Source: Streptomyces anulatus (GTDB taxonomy: Bacteria > Actinomycetota > Actinomycetes > Streptomycetales > Streptomycetaceae). Taken from it: 64,000 bases of DNA. The notes under the pieces were generated by a model. That model saw only the letters and a program-made list of their open reading frames with translations. It had not been told where the DNA came from and did not search any database. Of the stretch, positions 44,915 to 55,148 are shown piece after piece; position 1 is the first letter of the stretch, and every line of letters begins with the position of its first letter. The DNA lies in NCBI RefSeq assembly GCF_000721175.1, contig NZ_JOEZ01000005.1, positions 1 to 64,000 on the forward strand, written 5' to 3'. Position numbers and translations under genes: made by a program.

Positions 44915-46269
44915 TCGGGATCGCCTCCGGCGGGGTGGTCGGGGGTGGGCTTGTCGGGGGCGGGTTCGTCAGGGGCGGGGGTGGGCTCGTCCTTGGGGGC
45001 GGGCTCGCCTTCGGACTCGGCGGCCTCGCTGGGAGTGGAGGGTTGCCCGGGGGCGGGGCCGCTGCGCGGGGCTTCTGCCCTGCCCGCCGCTTCCCGAACC
45101 GGGGGCTCCGCCCCCGTGCCCCCGCTGCTCGAACGCCGGAAGGGCTGAGAAGACGCGTCCGGAGACCCGGCCTCCGGGCCGCCAGGGCTTTCCGCGCGCG
45201 CAGAGGGCTCGGGCGGCTGCGCGGAGCCGCTCGCCTCCGGGCCCTCCGGTTCGTCGAAGGCCGGTCGGGCGTCGTGCCACGGGGCGTCCGTGCTGCGCAC
45301 CCGGGGCGGCGGCCCCGAGGTGTCCCCGGGCGCGTCGGGCTCCGGGCGCTGGCTGGCCGAGCCCTCGGACGCCGACCGGGAACGGCGCGGGCGGGTCGTC
45401 GGGGGTGCGTGCGGGGGCGTGGTGACCGTCGGCTGTGCGGTCGTCGAAGGCGCCTCCGGGGATGCGGATGCCTCCGGCGTCGCGGGGGCGTTCGTGCCGG
45501 TGGCCGCGGAGGCGTTCGCGCCGGACGCCGTGGGGGCCTCCGCGCCGGGCACCGTGCGTTGTGCCGCCGAGCCCTCGCCCGCGGTGCGGGTGCGGCGGGG
45601 CGGGCGGTCGGCCGCGGGGCGGGCGGCTCGGGCCGGACGGGCGGCGACCGGGGGGAGTTGGCCCTTCAGGGGGCCCCATTCGTTCGGGTCGGGGACCCCG
45701 GGCGGGAGCATCGCGCGACGCTTGGGACCGGTGTGGCCCTCCGCCGGCTCCCCCGGTTCCTTCGCCCCGGGCCAGGCCTTGGCGACACGTGCGGCCAGGA
45801 CGAAGTCCTTGCGCAGCGGGTGGCCCTCGAAGCCTTCCGGCAGCAGCAGCGGTACGAGATGGGGGTGGCCCTCGAACGCGACGCCGAACATCTCGTGCGT
45901 CTCACGCTCGTGCCACGCGGCGCCCGCGTAGACGTCGATGGCGCTGGGCAGCACCGCCGCGTCGTGCGGCACGGTCGTCCTTACCATCAGACGCCGCACC
46001 GTACCCGTGCCCAGTGCCGCGACATGGGCGCAGACGCGGAAGCCGACGCCCGGTTCGTCCACGGCGCTGAGCCAGTCGAAGTAGCTGCATCCGAGTTCGT
46101 CGCGGGCGGTCCGCAGCGCGGTGAGCCAGGCGGCGGCGGGGACGTCGACGGTCAGCAGGTCGTACGCCGACTCCGCCGCGGCCTCGTCGCCGAACAGGTC
46201 GGTGACCGCGTCCGGCAGCCGGTCGTAGGCCTCGGCCGCGGTTTCGGCGTGCTGGTCGTGTTCGCTCAT
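44911..46269 (-). CDS. nuoC: NADH-quinone oxidoreductase subunit C with a long disordered tail
   Basis: Residues 1-190 are a NuoC (30-kDa) domain: [32 protein letters not shown] and EGHPLRKDF are the family signature. About 260 further residues are Pro/Ala/Ser/Glu-rich and low-complexity, with an internal repeat ([14 protein letters not shown] and [14 protein letters not shown]) and a segment encoded by a dispersed-repeat-like DNA. The tail has no similarity to NuoD, so this is not a NuoCD fusion. ATG start overlaps the nuoB stop (ATGA). Total 452 residues against about 200 for a normal NuoC. Confidence 0.92.
   Translation of the reverse strand: MSEHDQHAETAAEAYDRLPDAVTDLFGDEAAAESAYDLLTVDVPAAAWLTALRTARDELGCSYFDWLSAVDEPGVGFRVCAHVAALGTGTVRRLMVRTTVPHDAAVLPSAIDVYAGAAWHERETHEMFGVAFEGHPHLVPLLLPEGFEGHPLRKDFVLAARVAKAWPGAKEPGEPAEGHTGPKRRAMLPPGVPDPNEWGPLKGQLPPVAARPARAARPAADRPPRRTRTAGEGSAAQRTVPGAEAPTASGANASAATGTNAPATPEASASPEAPSTTAQPTVTTPPHAPPTTRPRRSRSASEGSASQRPEPDAPGDTSGPPPRVRSTDAPWHDARPAFDEPEGPEASGSAQPPEPSARAESPGGPEAGSPDASSQPFRRSSSGGTGAEPPVREAAGRAEAPRSGPAPGQPSTPSEAAESEGEPAPKDEPTPAPDEPAPDKPTPDHPAGGDPE
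45076..45152. repeat. GC-rich dispersed-repeat-like sequence inside nuoC
   Basis: CTTCCCGAACC, the palindromic GGGGGCTCCGCCCCC (45101-45115) and GCTCGAACGCCGG then AAGGGCTG follow one another. From memory this combination recurs between genes in many Streptomyces genomes. Here it is translated in frame as [20 protein letters not shown] in the NuoC tail. Confidence 0.6.
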
Positions 46270-46943
46270 CGCTGCCCCTCCCCCGGAGTCGATGTCCCTG
46301 TCGAGGCCGGCTTCGGAGTCGGCGCGGCGACCAGGCCGCTGCGCAGGGCCTCGGTGGACGGGCCGCCGCCCGTCGCCCCGGAGGCGTACCGCTCGGCGAG
46401 GGATTCGCGCGCGATCTTCTCCTGGAGCTTGAGGATGCCCTGGAGCAGCGCCTCGGGCCGGGGCGGGCAGCCGGGTACGTACACATCGACGGGGATGATC
46501 TGGTCGACGCCCTTGGTGACGGAGTACGAGTCCCAGTAGGGGCCACCGCAGTTGGAGCAGGCGCCGAAGGAGATGACGTACTTCGGTTCGGGCATCTGCT
46601 CGTACAGCCGCTTCACGGCCGGGGCCATCTTGTCCGTCACCGTGCCGGACACGATCATGAGGTCGGCCTGACGGGGGCCGGGCGCGAACGGGATCACGCC
46701 CAGCCGGATGAAGTCGTGGCGTGCCATGGACGCGGCGATGAACTCGATGGCGCAGCAGGCGAGTCCGAAGTTGAAGACCCAGAGGCTGTAGCGGCGGCCC
46801 CAGTTGAGGACGACCTTCATCGGCTCCGGTGCGAGCCGGGAGAGCACGCCGAGGCGCTTCGGCTCCGGGAGGAGGACCGGGTCGGACGAGGGCGGGGTCG
46901 CGGGCTGCTGGGACGCGGGGGTCGGCCGGCTCGTCAGGCCCAT
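46266..46943 (-). CDS. nuoB: NADH-quinone oxidoreductase subunit B (cluster N2)
   Basis: Holds the last iron-sulfur cluster before quinone. 225 residues; N2 ligands Cys63/Cys64 (LACCAIEF), Cys128 (FGACSNCGG) and Cys158 ([10 protein letters not shown]) are all present. There is an N-terminal Pro/Ser extension and a C-terminal tail of about 45 residues. The ATG at 46943 lies 10 bp inside nuoA; another ATG at 46964 has a worse ribosome site. Confidence 0.95.
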   Translation of the reverse strand: MGLTSRPTPASQQPATPPSSDPVLLPEPKRLGVLSRLAPEPMKVVLNWGRRYSLWVFNFGLACCAIEFIAASMARHDFIRLGVIPFAPGPRQADLMIVSGTVTDKMAPAVKRLYEQMPEPKYVISFGACSNCGGPYWDSYSVTKGVDQIIPVDVYVPGCPPRPEALLQGILKLQEKIARESLAERYASGATGGGPSTEALRSGLVAAPTPKPASTGTSTPGEGQR

Positions 46944-47386
46944 GCGAGGACGCCCTTCTTCCATGCGTAGAGCAGTCCCACGGCCAGGAAGCCGAGGAAG
47001 ATGAACATTTCGACCAGGGTCGTCGCCCCGTATCCGGGCGCCGCGAACACCGTGGCCCACGGGAACAGGAAGATGGAGTCGACCGCGAAGATCACGTACA
47101 GGAACGCGTAGACGTAGTAGCGGACCTGGGTGTGCGCCCAGCCCTCACCGACCGGGTCGACGCCGCATTCGTAGGTGAGGAGCTTCTCCGGGGTGGGGAC
47201 GACGGGGCGGAGCAGTCGCCCGGCTCCGAAGGCCACGGCGACGAACAGGACACCGACCAGGGCGAGCAGGCCGATGACCGAGTAGCTCTGGAAGTACTCC
47301 GAGGCGAGTGCGGTGGGTCCGTCCACCGGGCGGCCGGACACGCCGGTCATGCCTGCCACGTCGGTCACGTCGGTCACGTCGGTCAC
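46934..47386 (-). CDS. nuoA: NADH-quinone oxidoreductase subunit A
   Basis: Small three-helix subunit; [16 protein letters not shown] is the signature loop and FPWATVFA closes the second helix. About 150 residues from the GTG at 47386, which has GAAGGAG and GAGGG upstream. The start region is a 9-bp tandem repeat (GTGACCGAC), so GTGs at 47377, 47368 and 47359 are also in frame, and the frame is open to 47443. It is the first gene of the ten-gene nuo cluster, divergent from the sensor kinase genes. Confidence 0.9.
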   Translation of the reverse strand: MTDVTDVTDVAGMTGVSGRPVDGPTALASEYFQSYSVIGLLALVGVLFVAVAFGAGRLLRPVVPTPEKLLTYECGVDPVGEGWAHTQVRYYVYAFLYVIFAVDSIFLFPWATVFAAPGYGATTLVEMFIFLGFLAVGLLYAWKKGVLAWA

Positions 47387-47567
47387 GTCCGCCCTCGCTC
47401 CTTCGTCGTCCGCATCTGTCCCGCGCACCTGTTCTGTACGCACGGGAGTCTAGGGCCTGTTAAACGGAGCGTAAGCAGCCGCGTCGGGCATCGGGTGGGG
47501 TTATCCCTACTTCACCCCACCCATGAGCCCCATGGTGTGCGCGGGTGCGGCCCGGCAGGCTGTGGGT

Positions 47568-48743
47568 ATGACCATGAGCCCTTCCCTGCCGGACCCCGAC
47601 CGGCTGCCGCCCGCCCGCATCGCCCTTGACCGGTGGACCTGGCGGGAGGTCGCGTATCTGCTCGCCAATCTGCCGTTGGCCGTCGTGGGGTTCGTCTACA
47701 CGGTCCTGGTGATCGCCGTCGGGGCCGGGCTCTCCGTCACGGTGATCGGTCTGCCCCTGCTGGTCGGCGGGCTCCAGGGCTCCCGGCTGCTGGGCCGGCT
47801 GGAGCGGCGGCGGGCGCGGGGGATGCTCGGCGTACGGGTCGAGGAGCCGAGTCCGCTGGCGCGCGGCCACCGGGACCAGGGGTTCTTCGCCCGGCTGTTG
47901 GCGGGGCTGAAGGACCCGGTGGGCTGGCGGGCGTTGCTGTACGGGTTCATCCGGCTGCCGTGGGGGGTGCTGACGTTCGCGGTGACGCTGGTGAGCCTGT
48001 TCGTCCTGTGGCCGGTGCTGCCGTTCATCACGCGGGGGCTGACGACGGTGGACCGGGCGATGGCGCGCGGACTCCTGTCGCCCTCGGACGAGCTGGAGCG
48101 GCGCATCGCCGAGCTGGAGTCGGACCGGGGCGTGGTCGTGGACACCGCCGCCGCCGACCTGCGCCGGATCGAACGCGACCTGCACGACGGCGCACAGGCC
48201 CGCCTGGTCGCCCTCGCCATGGGGCTCGGCCTCGCCAAGGAGAAGCTCACCGACGACCCCGAGGCCGCGGCCCGCATGGTGGACGAGGCGCACGGCGAGA
48301 TCAAGGTCGCCCTTCAGGAGCTGCGCGATCTGGCCCGCGGCATCCACCCCGCCGTCCTCACCGACCGGGGCCTGGACGCCGCACTCTCCGCCATCGCCTC
48401 CCGCTGCACGGTCCCGGTCAAGGTGTCGGTGGGGCTTCGGGGGCGTCCGGCGGAGGCGATCGAGGGCATCGCGTATTTCACCGTCTCGGAGCTGCTCCAG
48501 AACATCAGCAAGCACAGCGGCGCGCGGTCGGCCTCCGTCGACGTGTGGCGTTCGGCGGACCGGCTGATGCTCCAGGTCACGGACGACGGCGGAGGCGGGG
48601 CCCGGATGGGCGGCGGATCGGGGCTGGCGGGGCTCGCCGAGCGGCTCGACGCGGTCGACGGGGTGTTCGTCCTGGACTCGCCGGAGGGCGGGCCGACGAC
48701 GGTCACCGCCGAGCTGCCCTGGCGCGACCGGGCTGCGGCCTGA
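47568..48743 (+). CDS. Membrane sensor histidine kinase (first of two paralogues)
   Basis: 391 residues. An N-terminal membrane sensor domain (four hydrophobic segments around residues 30-180) is followed by the HisKA_3 dimerisation region with the phospho-acceptor in RIERDLHDGAQARLVALAM and a HATPase domain (ELLQNISKH, then TDDGGGG and GGSGLAGLAERL). The signal is unknown. The ATG at 47568 was chosen; 47574 is also possible, and the ribosome site is weak. It starts 181 bp from nuoA, divergently, and is followed by a near-copy and a response regulator. Confidence 0.88.
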   Translation: MTMSPSLPDPDRLPPARIALDRWTWREVAYLLANLPLAVVGFVYTVLVIAVGAGLSVTVIGLPLLVGGLQGSRLLGRLERRRARGMLGVRVEEPSPLARGHRDQGFFARLLAGLKDPVGWRALLYGFIRLPWGVLTFAVTLVSLFVLWPVLPFITRGLTTVDRAMARGLLSPSDELERRIAELESDRGVVVDTAAADLRRIERDLHDGAQARLVALAMGLGLAKEKLTDDPEAAARMVDEAHGEIKVALQELRDLARGIHPAVLTDRGLDAALSAIASRCTVPVKVSVGLRGRPAEAIEGIAYFTVSELLQNISKHSGARSASVDVWRSADRLMLQVTDDGGGGARMGGGSGLAGLAERLDAVDGVFVLDSPEGGPTTVTAELPWRDRAAA

Positions 48744-49008
48744 CCGGTTGTACGGCTGCCCGCCCCGGGGGTGAATTGCCTGGCTGCGCCGGCTGCCCCG
48801 GGCGTGGCCTCGGCCTGCCTGACCGCCCCCTCCCGGGGGTGGGGAAAACCCCCGGTCGCATACGGAGAGGGACCTCATGGTGCGGAAGGCCGCCGGCCAG
48901 CACCCTTGAGGGAGAACGGTCCGTGGTGACGGGCCGCCTCCGCGCCATCGCGGCGCACGCCCCACGCACAGCCCACTGAGAGACTGAGACAGAGACGGAC
49001 GGGGACTC

Positions 49009-50370
49009 ATGGCCACGGCATACGGACCGGACACGCGGGACCGGGAGCATCAGGGTTCCGGCCCCGGCTTCGGGGCGAAGACCCCGGCGAAGCACTTCCT
49101 CCCGGCGCCGCTGCGTGCACCGCTGGAGGTCCGCGCCTGGCGCGAGCTCCTCTACGCGCTGCTGAGCTTCCCGCTCAGCACGGTGATGTTCGTCTTCGCG
49201 GTCACCATGACGTCGATGAGCGCGGGCCTGCTGGTCACCTTCATCGGGATACCGGTCCTCGCGGCCGGTCTCGCCGTCTGCCGGGGCTTCGGTGCGCTGG
49301 AGCGGCACCGGGCGCGCGGGCTGCTGCGGGTCGAGGTGGCGGATCCGGAGCGGGTGCGGGGGAAGACCGGCGGCCCGATGTCCTGGATGGGCGCGGTCCT
49401 CAAGAGCGGGGTGTCCTGGCGGCACCTGCTGTTCACGCTGCTGCACTTCCCGTGGGCGACGTTCACGTTCGTCGTCGCGATCACGTTCTGGACGTACGGC
49501 CTGGCGGCGCTGACGTACCCGCTGTGGTTCTGGCTCTTCCCGGTGTTCGGGGGGCAGGACGGCCTCCAGCTGTACGGGGACCGTACCCACCGGGAGTATC
49601 TGGACTCGCCGGGCGAGCTGGCGGTGACCGGGGCGCTGGGCCTGGCGCTGGTGCTCGCGGCACCGTGGATCGTGCGGGGGCTGCTGACGGTGGACCGACT
49701 GATGGTCACCGGTCTGCTGGGCCCGTCCCGGCTGGCCAGCCGGGTCTCCGAGCTGGAGTCGGACCGGGGCGTGGTCGTGGACACCGCCGCCGCCGACCTG
49801 CGCCGGATCGAACGCGACCTGCACGACGGCGCGCAGGCCCGCCTGGTCGCCCTCGCCATGGATCTGGGTCTGGCGAAGGAGAAGCTCACCGACGACCCCG
49901 AGGCCGCGGCCCGCATGGTGGACGAGGCGCACGGCGAGGTGAAGGTGGCCCTTCAGGAGCTGCGCGATCTGGCCCGCGGGATCCACCCCGCCGTCCTCAC
50001 CGACCGGGGCCTGGACGCCGCGCTCTCCGCGATAGCCTCCCGCTGCACCGTGCCCGTGACGGTCGAGGTGGATCTGGACTCACGGCCCGCGCAGGCGATC
50101 GAGGGCATCGCGTACTTCACGGTCTCGGAGCTGCTCCAGAACATCAGCAAGCACGCCCGGGCGACCCGGGCCACGGTCGACGTGTGGCGGGCGGCCGACC
50201 GGCTGATGCTCCAGGTCACGGACAACGGCCGAGGCGGGGCGTCGTCGGCCTCGGGCGGCGGCCTGGCCGGGTTGACGGAGCGGCTGGACGCGGTGGACGG
50301 GGTCCTTGTGGTCGACTCCCCGGCCGGCGGTCCGACGACGGTCACGGCCGAGCTGCCCTGGCGCGGCTGA
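49009..50370 (+). CDS. Membrane sensor histidine kinase (second paralogue)
   Basis: 453 residues, the same architecture as the preceding kinase with a longer, different sensor part (WRELLYALLSFPLSTVMFVF and further membrane segments to about residue 240). The dimerisation/phosphoacceptor region is nearly identical to its neighbour, with RIERDLHDGAQARLVALAM unchanged and the ATP-binding motifs intact. A 265-bp gap separates the two. It ends in an exceptionally strong hairpin. Confidence 0.9.
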   Translation: MATAYGPDTRDREHQGSGPGFGAKTPAKHFLPAPLRAPLEVRAWRELLYALLSFPLSTVMFVFAVTMTSMSAGLLVTFIGIPVLAAGLAVCRGFGALERHRARGLLRVEVADPERVRGKTGGPMSWMGAVLKSGVSWRHLLFTLLHFPWATFTFVVAITFWTYGLAALTYPLWFWLFPVFGGQDGLQLYGDRTHREYLDSPGELAVTGALGLALVLAAPWIVRGLLTVDRLMVTGLLGPSRLASRVSELESDRGVVVDTAAADLRRIERDLHDGAQARLVALAMDLGLAKEKLTDDPEAAARMVDEAHGEVKVALQELRDLARGIHPAVLTDRGLDAALSAIASRCTVPVTVEVDLDSRPAQAIEGIAYFTVSELLQNISKHARATRATVDVWRAADRLMLQVTDNGRGGASSASGGGLAGLTERLDAVDGVLVVDSPAGGPTTVTAELPWRG

Positions 50371-50384
50371 CCGGACGCGAATCC

Positions 50385-50450
50385 GCCCCGTCCTCGTACG
50401 CCCCGTCGCCCGGCCCCTCGGCCGGGCGACGGGGCGTACGAGGACGGGGC
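50385..50450. terminator. Perfect 30-bp inverted repeat, strong terminator
   Basis: Arms 50385-50414 and 50421-50450 are exact complements (GCCCCGTCCTCGTACGCCCC at the outer end), with a 6-base loop, 14 bp after the second kinase. It separates kinases from regulator transcription. A further partial copy of the outer arm follows at 50451-50464. Confidence 0.8.
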
Positions 50451-50676
50451 GTACGAGGCGGGGCGTGCGGCGGTGTGCCGTGGTCCTCGCACAGCGCTGC
50501 GTAGGTCTCTTCGTCAGGCTCTTCGACCGGTCCGCTCGGGTTATCCACAGGGCCCCCATCCGGGTCCCGGTCCTGGGATGCTTGAGCGGTCGGGGCGTGC
50601 TGCGCGGTGGTCGGGCGTGGTGCGTGCGGGGTCGCGGAGAACGCGGCGTATTCGGAACAGTGGGGGACTCGCAGTC

Positions 50677-51357
50677 GTGGAGAACGTGGAGAACAGGGTG
50701 CGCGTGGTCATCGCCGAGGATTCGGTCCTGCTCCGGGAGGGGCTCACCCGTCTGCTCACCGATCTCGGGCACGACGTGGTCGCGGGGGTCGGGGACGCGG
50801 AGGCGCTGCTCAAGACCGTGGCGGAGCTCGGCGCCCAGCAGGCGCTTCCCGATGTGGTGGTCGCCGATGTGCGGATGCCGCCGACGCACACCGACGAGGG
50901 GGTGCGCGCGGCGGTGCGGCTGCGGAAGGACTACCCGGGCATCGGGGTGCTGGTCCTCTCCCAGTACGTGGAGGAGCAGTACGCCACCGAGCTGCTGGCG
51001 GGCAGCAGTCGCGGGGTGGGGTATCTGCTGAAGGACCGGGTGGCCGAGGTCCGCGAGTTCGTGGACGCCGTCGTCCGGGTGGCGCAGGGCGGGACGGCGC
51101 TGGACCCGGAGGTGGTGGCGCAGTTGCTGGGCCGCAGCCGGAAGCAGGACGTGCTGGCCAGGCTGACGCCGCGCGAGCGGGAGGTCCTCGGTCTGATGGC
51201 CGAGGGCCGGACGAACTCCGCCGTCGCCCGGCAGCTCGTGGTGAGCGACGGGGCGGTCGAGAAGCACGTCAGCAACATCTTCCTGAAGCTGGGGCTCTCG
51301 CCCAGCGACGGCGACCACCGGCGTGTCCTCGCCGTGCTGACCTACCTGAATTCCTAG
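50677..51357 (+). CDS. NarL/LuxR-type response regulator
   Basis: 226 residues. Receiver domain with the acidic pocket (AEDS) and phosphoacceptor Asp64 in VVVADVRMP; conserved Lys in LLKDRV; C-terminal LuxR helix-turn-helix LTPREREVLGLMAEGRTNSA and VEKHVSNIFLKL. The GTG at 50677 was chosen (GGGGGA eight bases upstream); a GTG at 50686 is possible. It is the likely partner of both adjacent kinases. Targets may include the divergent nuo cluster and korAB, which flank the locus, but no binding site is proven. Confidence 0.92.
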   Translation: MENVENRVRVVIAEDSVLLREGLTRLLTDLGHDVVAGVGDAEALLKTVAELGAQQALPDVVVADVRMPPTHTDEGVRAAVRLRKDYPGIGVLVLSQYVEEQYATELLAGSSRGVGYLLKDRVAEVREFVDAVVRVAQGGTALDPEVVAQLLGRSRKQDVLARLTPREREVLGLMAEGRTNSAVARQLVVSDGAVEKHVSNIFLKLGLSPSDGDHRRVLAVLTYLNS

Positions 51358-51359
51358 CA

Positions 51360-51378
51360 ATCTGACACATTGTCAGAT
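51360..51378. promoter_or_regulatory. Perfect short palindrome after the response regulator
   Basis: ATCTGACA CAT TGTCAGAT, eight-base arms and a 3-base centre, 3 bp after the regulator stop. It is too short and AT-rich for a terminator and looks like an operator; the protein is unknown. Confidence 0.45.
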
Positions 51379-51480
51379 ACTCCGAAGCCGGAGGCGAGCG
51401 CGGGCCCCGGCGACCACCCGCCGGAAGCGCGCCGGGGTGCGTTGCGCAGGTCCGGGGGTGCCCGGCGAGCGCCGGACGGG

Positions 51481-51497
51481 CTCCCCTGTCAGGGGAG
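51481..51497. promoter_or_regulatory. Second short palindrome upstream of korA
   Basis: CTCCCCTG T CAGGGGAG, eight-base arms around one base, in a gene-free stretch that is otherwise purine-rich (51500-51580). Confidence 0.4.
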
Positions 51498-51667
51498 AGT
51501 CACAGGAGAACCAAGAAGAGGACACAAGGGGAGACCAAGGGAGGCCTAGGACCAAAGACTCAGAGTGCGGCCGCCTTCGTCCCACGATCGAGAGGCTCAC
51601 GAAAGGTGACAAACCTTACTGAAAGGGTGTCTCAAAACAGCGTCCACCATATGATCGGTCCCTGGGG

Positions 51668-51694
51668 GGCCACCTACGCGGACGTAGGGTGGCC
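51668..51694 (+). promoter_or_regulatory. Hairpin in the korA leader
   Basis: GGCCACCTACG CGGA CGTAGGGTGGCC, an 11-bp stem with one bulge, about 60 bp before the korA start. It could be a leader structure or operator. Confidence 0.45.
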
Positions 51695-51754
51695 TCTGGG
51701 ATCGCCGGCTGGCCGGACGGTTCCGAACCGCCGCCCCAAGGGAGGTCCAGTTCA

Positions 51755-53711
51755 GTGACGAGCCAGGTCAGTAGCGCGGCAGAAAAGGCCGATGAGGCCA
51801 ATGACGCCGTCCTCGGGGGGCAGCGAGCCCCCCTGTCAGGTACGACGGGAACCACGGGCGGCGACGGGAAGGAGATCCGTCGCCTGGACCGGGTGATCAT
51901 CCGCTTCGCGGGCGACTCGGGTGACGGTATGCAGCTCACGGGTGACCGGTTCACCTCGGAGACCGCTTCCTTCGGCAACGATCTCTCCACCCTGCCGAAC
52001 TTCCCGGCCGAGATCCGGGCCCCCGCAGGCACCCTGCCGGGGGTCTCTTCCTTCCAGCTCCACTTTGCCGATCATGACATTCTGACCCCGGGCGATGCCC
52101 CCAACGTCCTGGTCGCGATGAACCCCGCCGCGCTGAAGGCGAACATCGGCGACGTACCGCGCGGCGCGGAGATCATTGTGAACACCGACGAGTTCACCAA
52201 GCGGCCGATGGCGAAGGTGGGGTATGCGACCAGTCCGCTGGAGGACGGTTCGCTGGAGGCCTACAACGTCCATCCGGTGCCGCTGACGACGCTGACGCTG
52301 GAGGCTCTGAAGGAGTTCGGGCTTCCCCGCAAGGAGGCCGAGCGGTCCAAGAACATGTTCGCGCTGGGTCTGCTGTCGTGGATGTACCACCGGCCGACCG
52401 AGGGGACGGAGACGTTCCTGCGGGAGAAGTTCGCCAAGAAGCCGCAGATCGCCGAGGCGAACGTGGCCGCTTTCCGGGCCGGGTGGAATTTCGGTGAGAC
52501 GACCGAGGACTTCGCGGTCTCCTACGAGGTCGCCCCGGCCTCGCACGCCTTCCCCACCGGCACCTACCGCAACATCTCGGGGAACCTCGCCCTGTCCTAC
52601 GGCCTGATCGCCGCCGGACAGCTGGCGGACCTGCCGCTCTACCTGGGGTCGTATCCGATCACCCCGGCCTCGGACATCCTGCACGAGCTGTCCCGGCACA
52701 AGAACTTCGGTGTGCGGACCTTCCAGGCCGAGGACGAGATCGCCGGGATCGGTGCGGCGCTCGGTGCGGCGTTCGGCGGAGCGCTGGGCGTCACGACGAC
52801 GTCCGGCCCCGGGGTGGCGCTGAAGTCGGAGACGATCGGGCTAGCGGTCTCCCTGGAGCTGCCGCTGCTGATCATCGACATCCAGCGCGGCGGACCGTCC
52901 ACCGGGCTGCCGACCAAGACCGAGCAGGCCGATCTGCTCCAGGCGATGTTCGGGCGCAACGGCGAGGCCCCGGTCCCGATCGTGGCCCCGCAGACCCCGG
53001 CCGACTGCTTCGACGCCGCGATCGACGCCGCCCGGATCGCCTTGACGTACCGGACTCCGGTCTTCCTGCTCTCCGACGGCTACCTCGCCAACGGTTCCGA
53101 GCCCTGGCGCATCCCGGAGACGGCGAGCCTGCCCGATCTGAAGACCGCCTTCGCCACCGGCCCGAACCACACCCTGGCCGACGGCACCGAGGTCTTCTGG
53201 CCCTACAAGCGCGACCCGCAGACCCTGGCCCGCCCCTGGGCCATTCCCGGGACGGCCGGCCTCGAACACCGCATCGGCGGGATCGAGAAGCAGGACGGCA
53301 CCGGCAACATCTCCTACGACCCGGCCAACCACGACTTCATGGTCCGCACCCGCCAGGCGAAGATCGACGGCATCGAGGTCCCCGACCTCCAGGTCGACGA
53401 CCCGGCCGGGGCGGCCACGCTGGTGCTCGGCTGGGGGTCGACGTACGGGCCGATCACCGCCGCCGTACGCCGGCTGCGCGCCGCGGGGGCGCCCATCGCC
53501 CAGGCCCATCTGCGCCATCTCAATCCCTTCCCGAAGAATCTCGGCGAGGTACTGAAGCGCTACGACAAGGTCGTCGTGCCGGAGATGAACCTGGGCCAGC
53601 TCGCGATGCTGCTGAGGGCTAAGTATCTGGTGGACGCCCACAGCTACAACCAGGTCAACGGAATGCCGTTCAAGGCCGAGCAGCTCGCCACGGCCCTCAA
53701 GGAGGCCATCG

Positions 53712-53719
<8 letters not shown>
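51755..53719 (+). CDS. korA: 2-oxoacid:ferredoxin oxidoreductase, fused gamma-alpha subunit
   Basis: Part of a CoA-dependent enzyme that oxidises a 2-oxoacid (probably 2-oxoglutarate) to acyl-CoA and reduces ferredoxin. 654 residues. The N-terminal gamma domain has RVIIRFAGDSGDGMQLTG; the alpha domain has GSYPITPASDILHELSRH and GIGAALGAAFGGALGVTTTSGPG. The GTG at 51755 follows GGGAGG. The first 40 residues are an acidic Ala/Glu leader. korB overlaps its end by 8 bp. From memory the pair sits next to the partial nuo cluster in other Streptomyces. Confidence 0.93.
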
Positions 53720-54785
<1,066 letters not shown>

Positions 54786-54829
54786 GCCGAGCGAGGACCG
54801 TACCCGCGCCACCACGCGCGCCGCCCGGG

Positions 54830-54864
54830 GCCCGGGCCCGATCCCCACGGGATCAGGCCCGGGC
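54830..54864. terminator. Terminator after korB
   Basis: GCCCGGGCCCGATCCC pairs with GGGATCAGGCCCGGGC with one mismatch and a 3-base loop, 44 bp after korB. It lies between convergent genes. Confidence 0.75.
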
Positions 54865-54914
54865 CTCGCCGTATGCCCACGCCGAAGGATCAGGCCCGGG
54901 CCTCGTCGTATGCC
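54851..54914 (-). repeat. 27-bp direct repeat derived from a small gene's 3' end
   Basis: GATCAGGCCCGGGCCTCGCC plus GTATGCC at 54851-54877 recurs at 54888-54914 with one mismatch. The second copy is the last codons and stop of the small minus-strand gene. Confidence 0.85.
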
Positions 54915-55033
54915 TCGCGTGCCGTCTGCACCGCGCCCACCTGGCGTTCGGTCCAGCGGGCGAGCGCCCACACCTGTTCGGCGGCCTCGATGCCGAGCGG
55001 CGCCTCATCCTCCGACCGGCCCCCGTCGCACAC
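54890..55033 (-). CDS. Small protein of 47 residues, function unknown
   Basis: A GTG at 55033 opens a frame ending ...AEQVWALARWTERQVGAVQT and then AREAYDEARA. Third codon positions are G or C in all but about five codons, as expected for a real Streptomyces gene, and the C-terminal half would form a charged amphipathic helix. The ribosome site is weak. There is no similarity I recognise. It lies between convergent korB and the divergent RarD-like gene. Confidence 0.55.
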   Translation of the reverse strand: MCDGGRSEDEAPLGIEAAEQVWALARWTERQVGAVQTAREAYDEARA

Positions 55034-55148
55034 AGCACCGTCATGAGTGTCATGAGTGTTTCCGTGAGACGGCTATGACATGAGGCCCTTCCGGCGCTAC
55101 CGTCGTGCCGTCGGCGGATCCGCCGGCGTGGGCGGGCCGGGAGGGCAC

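Noticed and set aside
44911..46269. NuoCD fusion
   Set aside because: The C-terminal half has no NuoD-like sequence; it is Pro/Ala/Ser/Glu low complexity.
51437..51622. 61-codon frame in the korA upstream gap
   Set aside because: Purine-rich Glu/Arg text with poor codon bias; it overlaps the likely promoter and palindromes.
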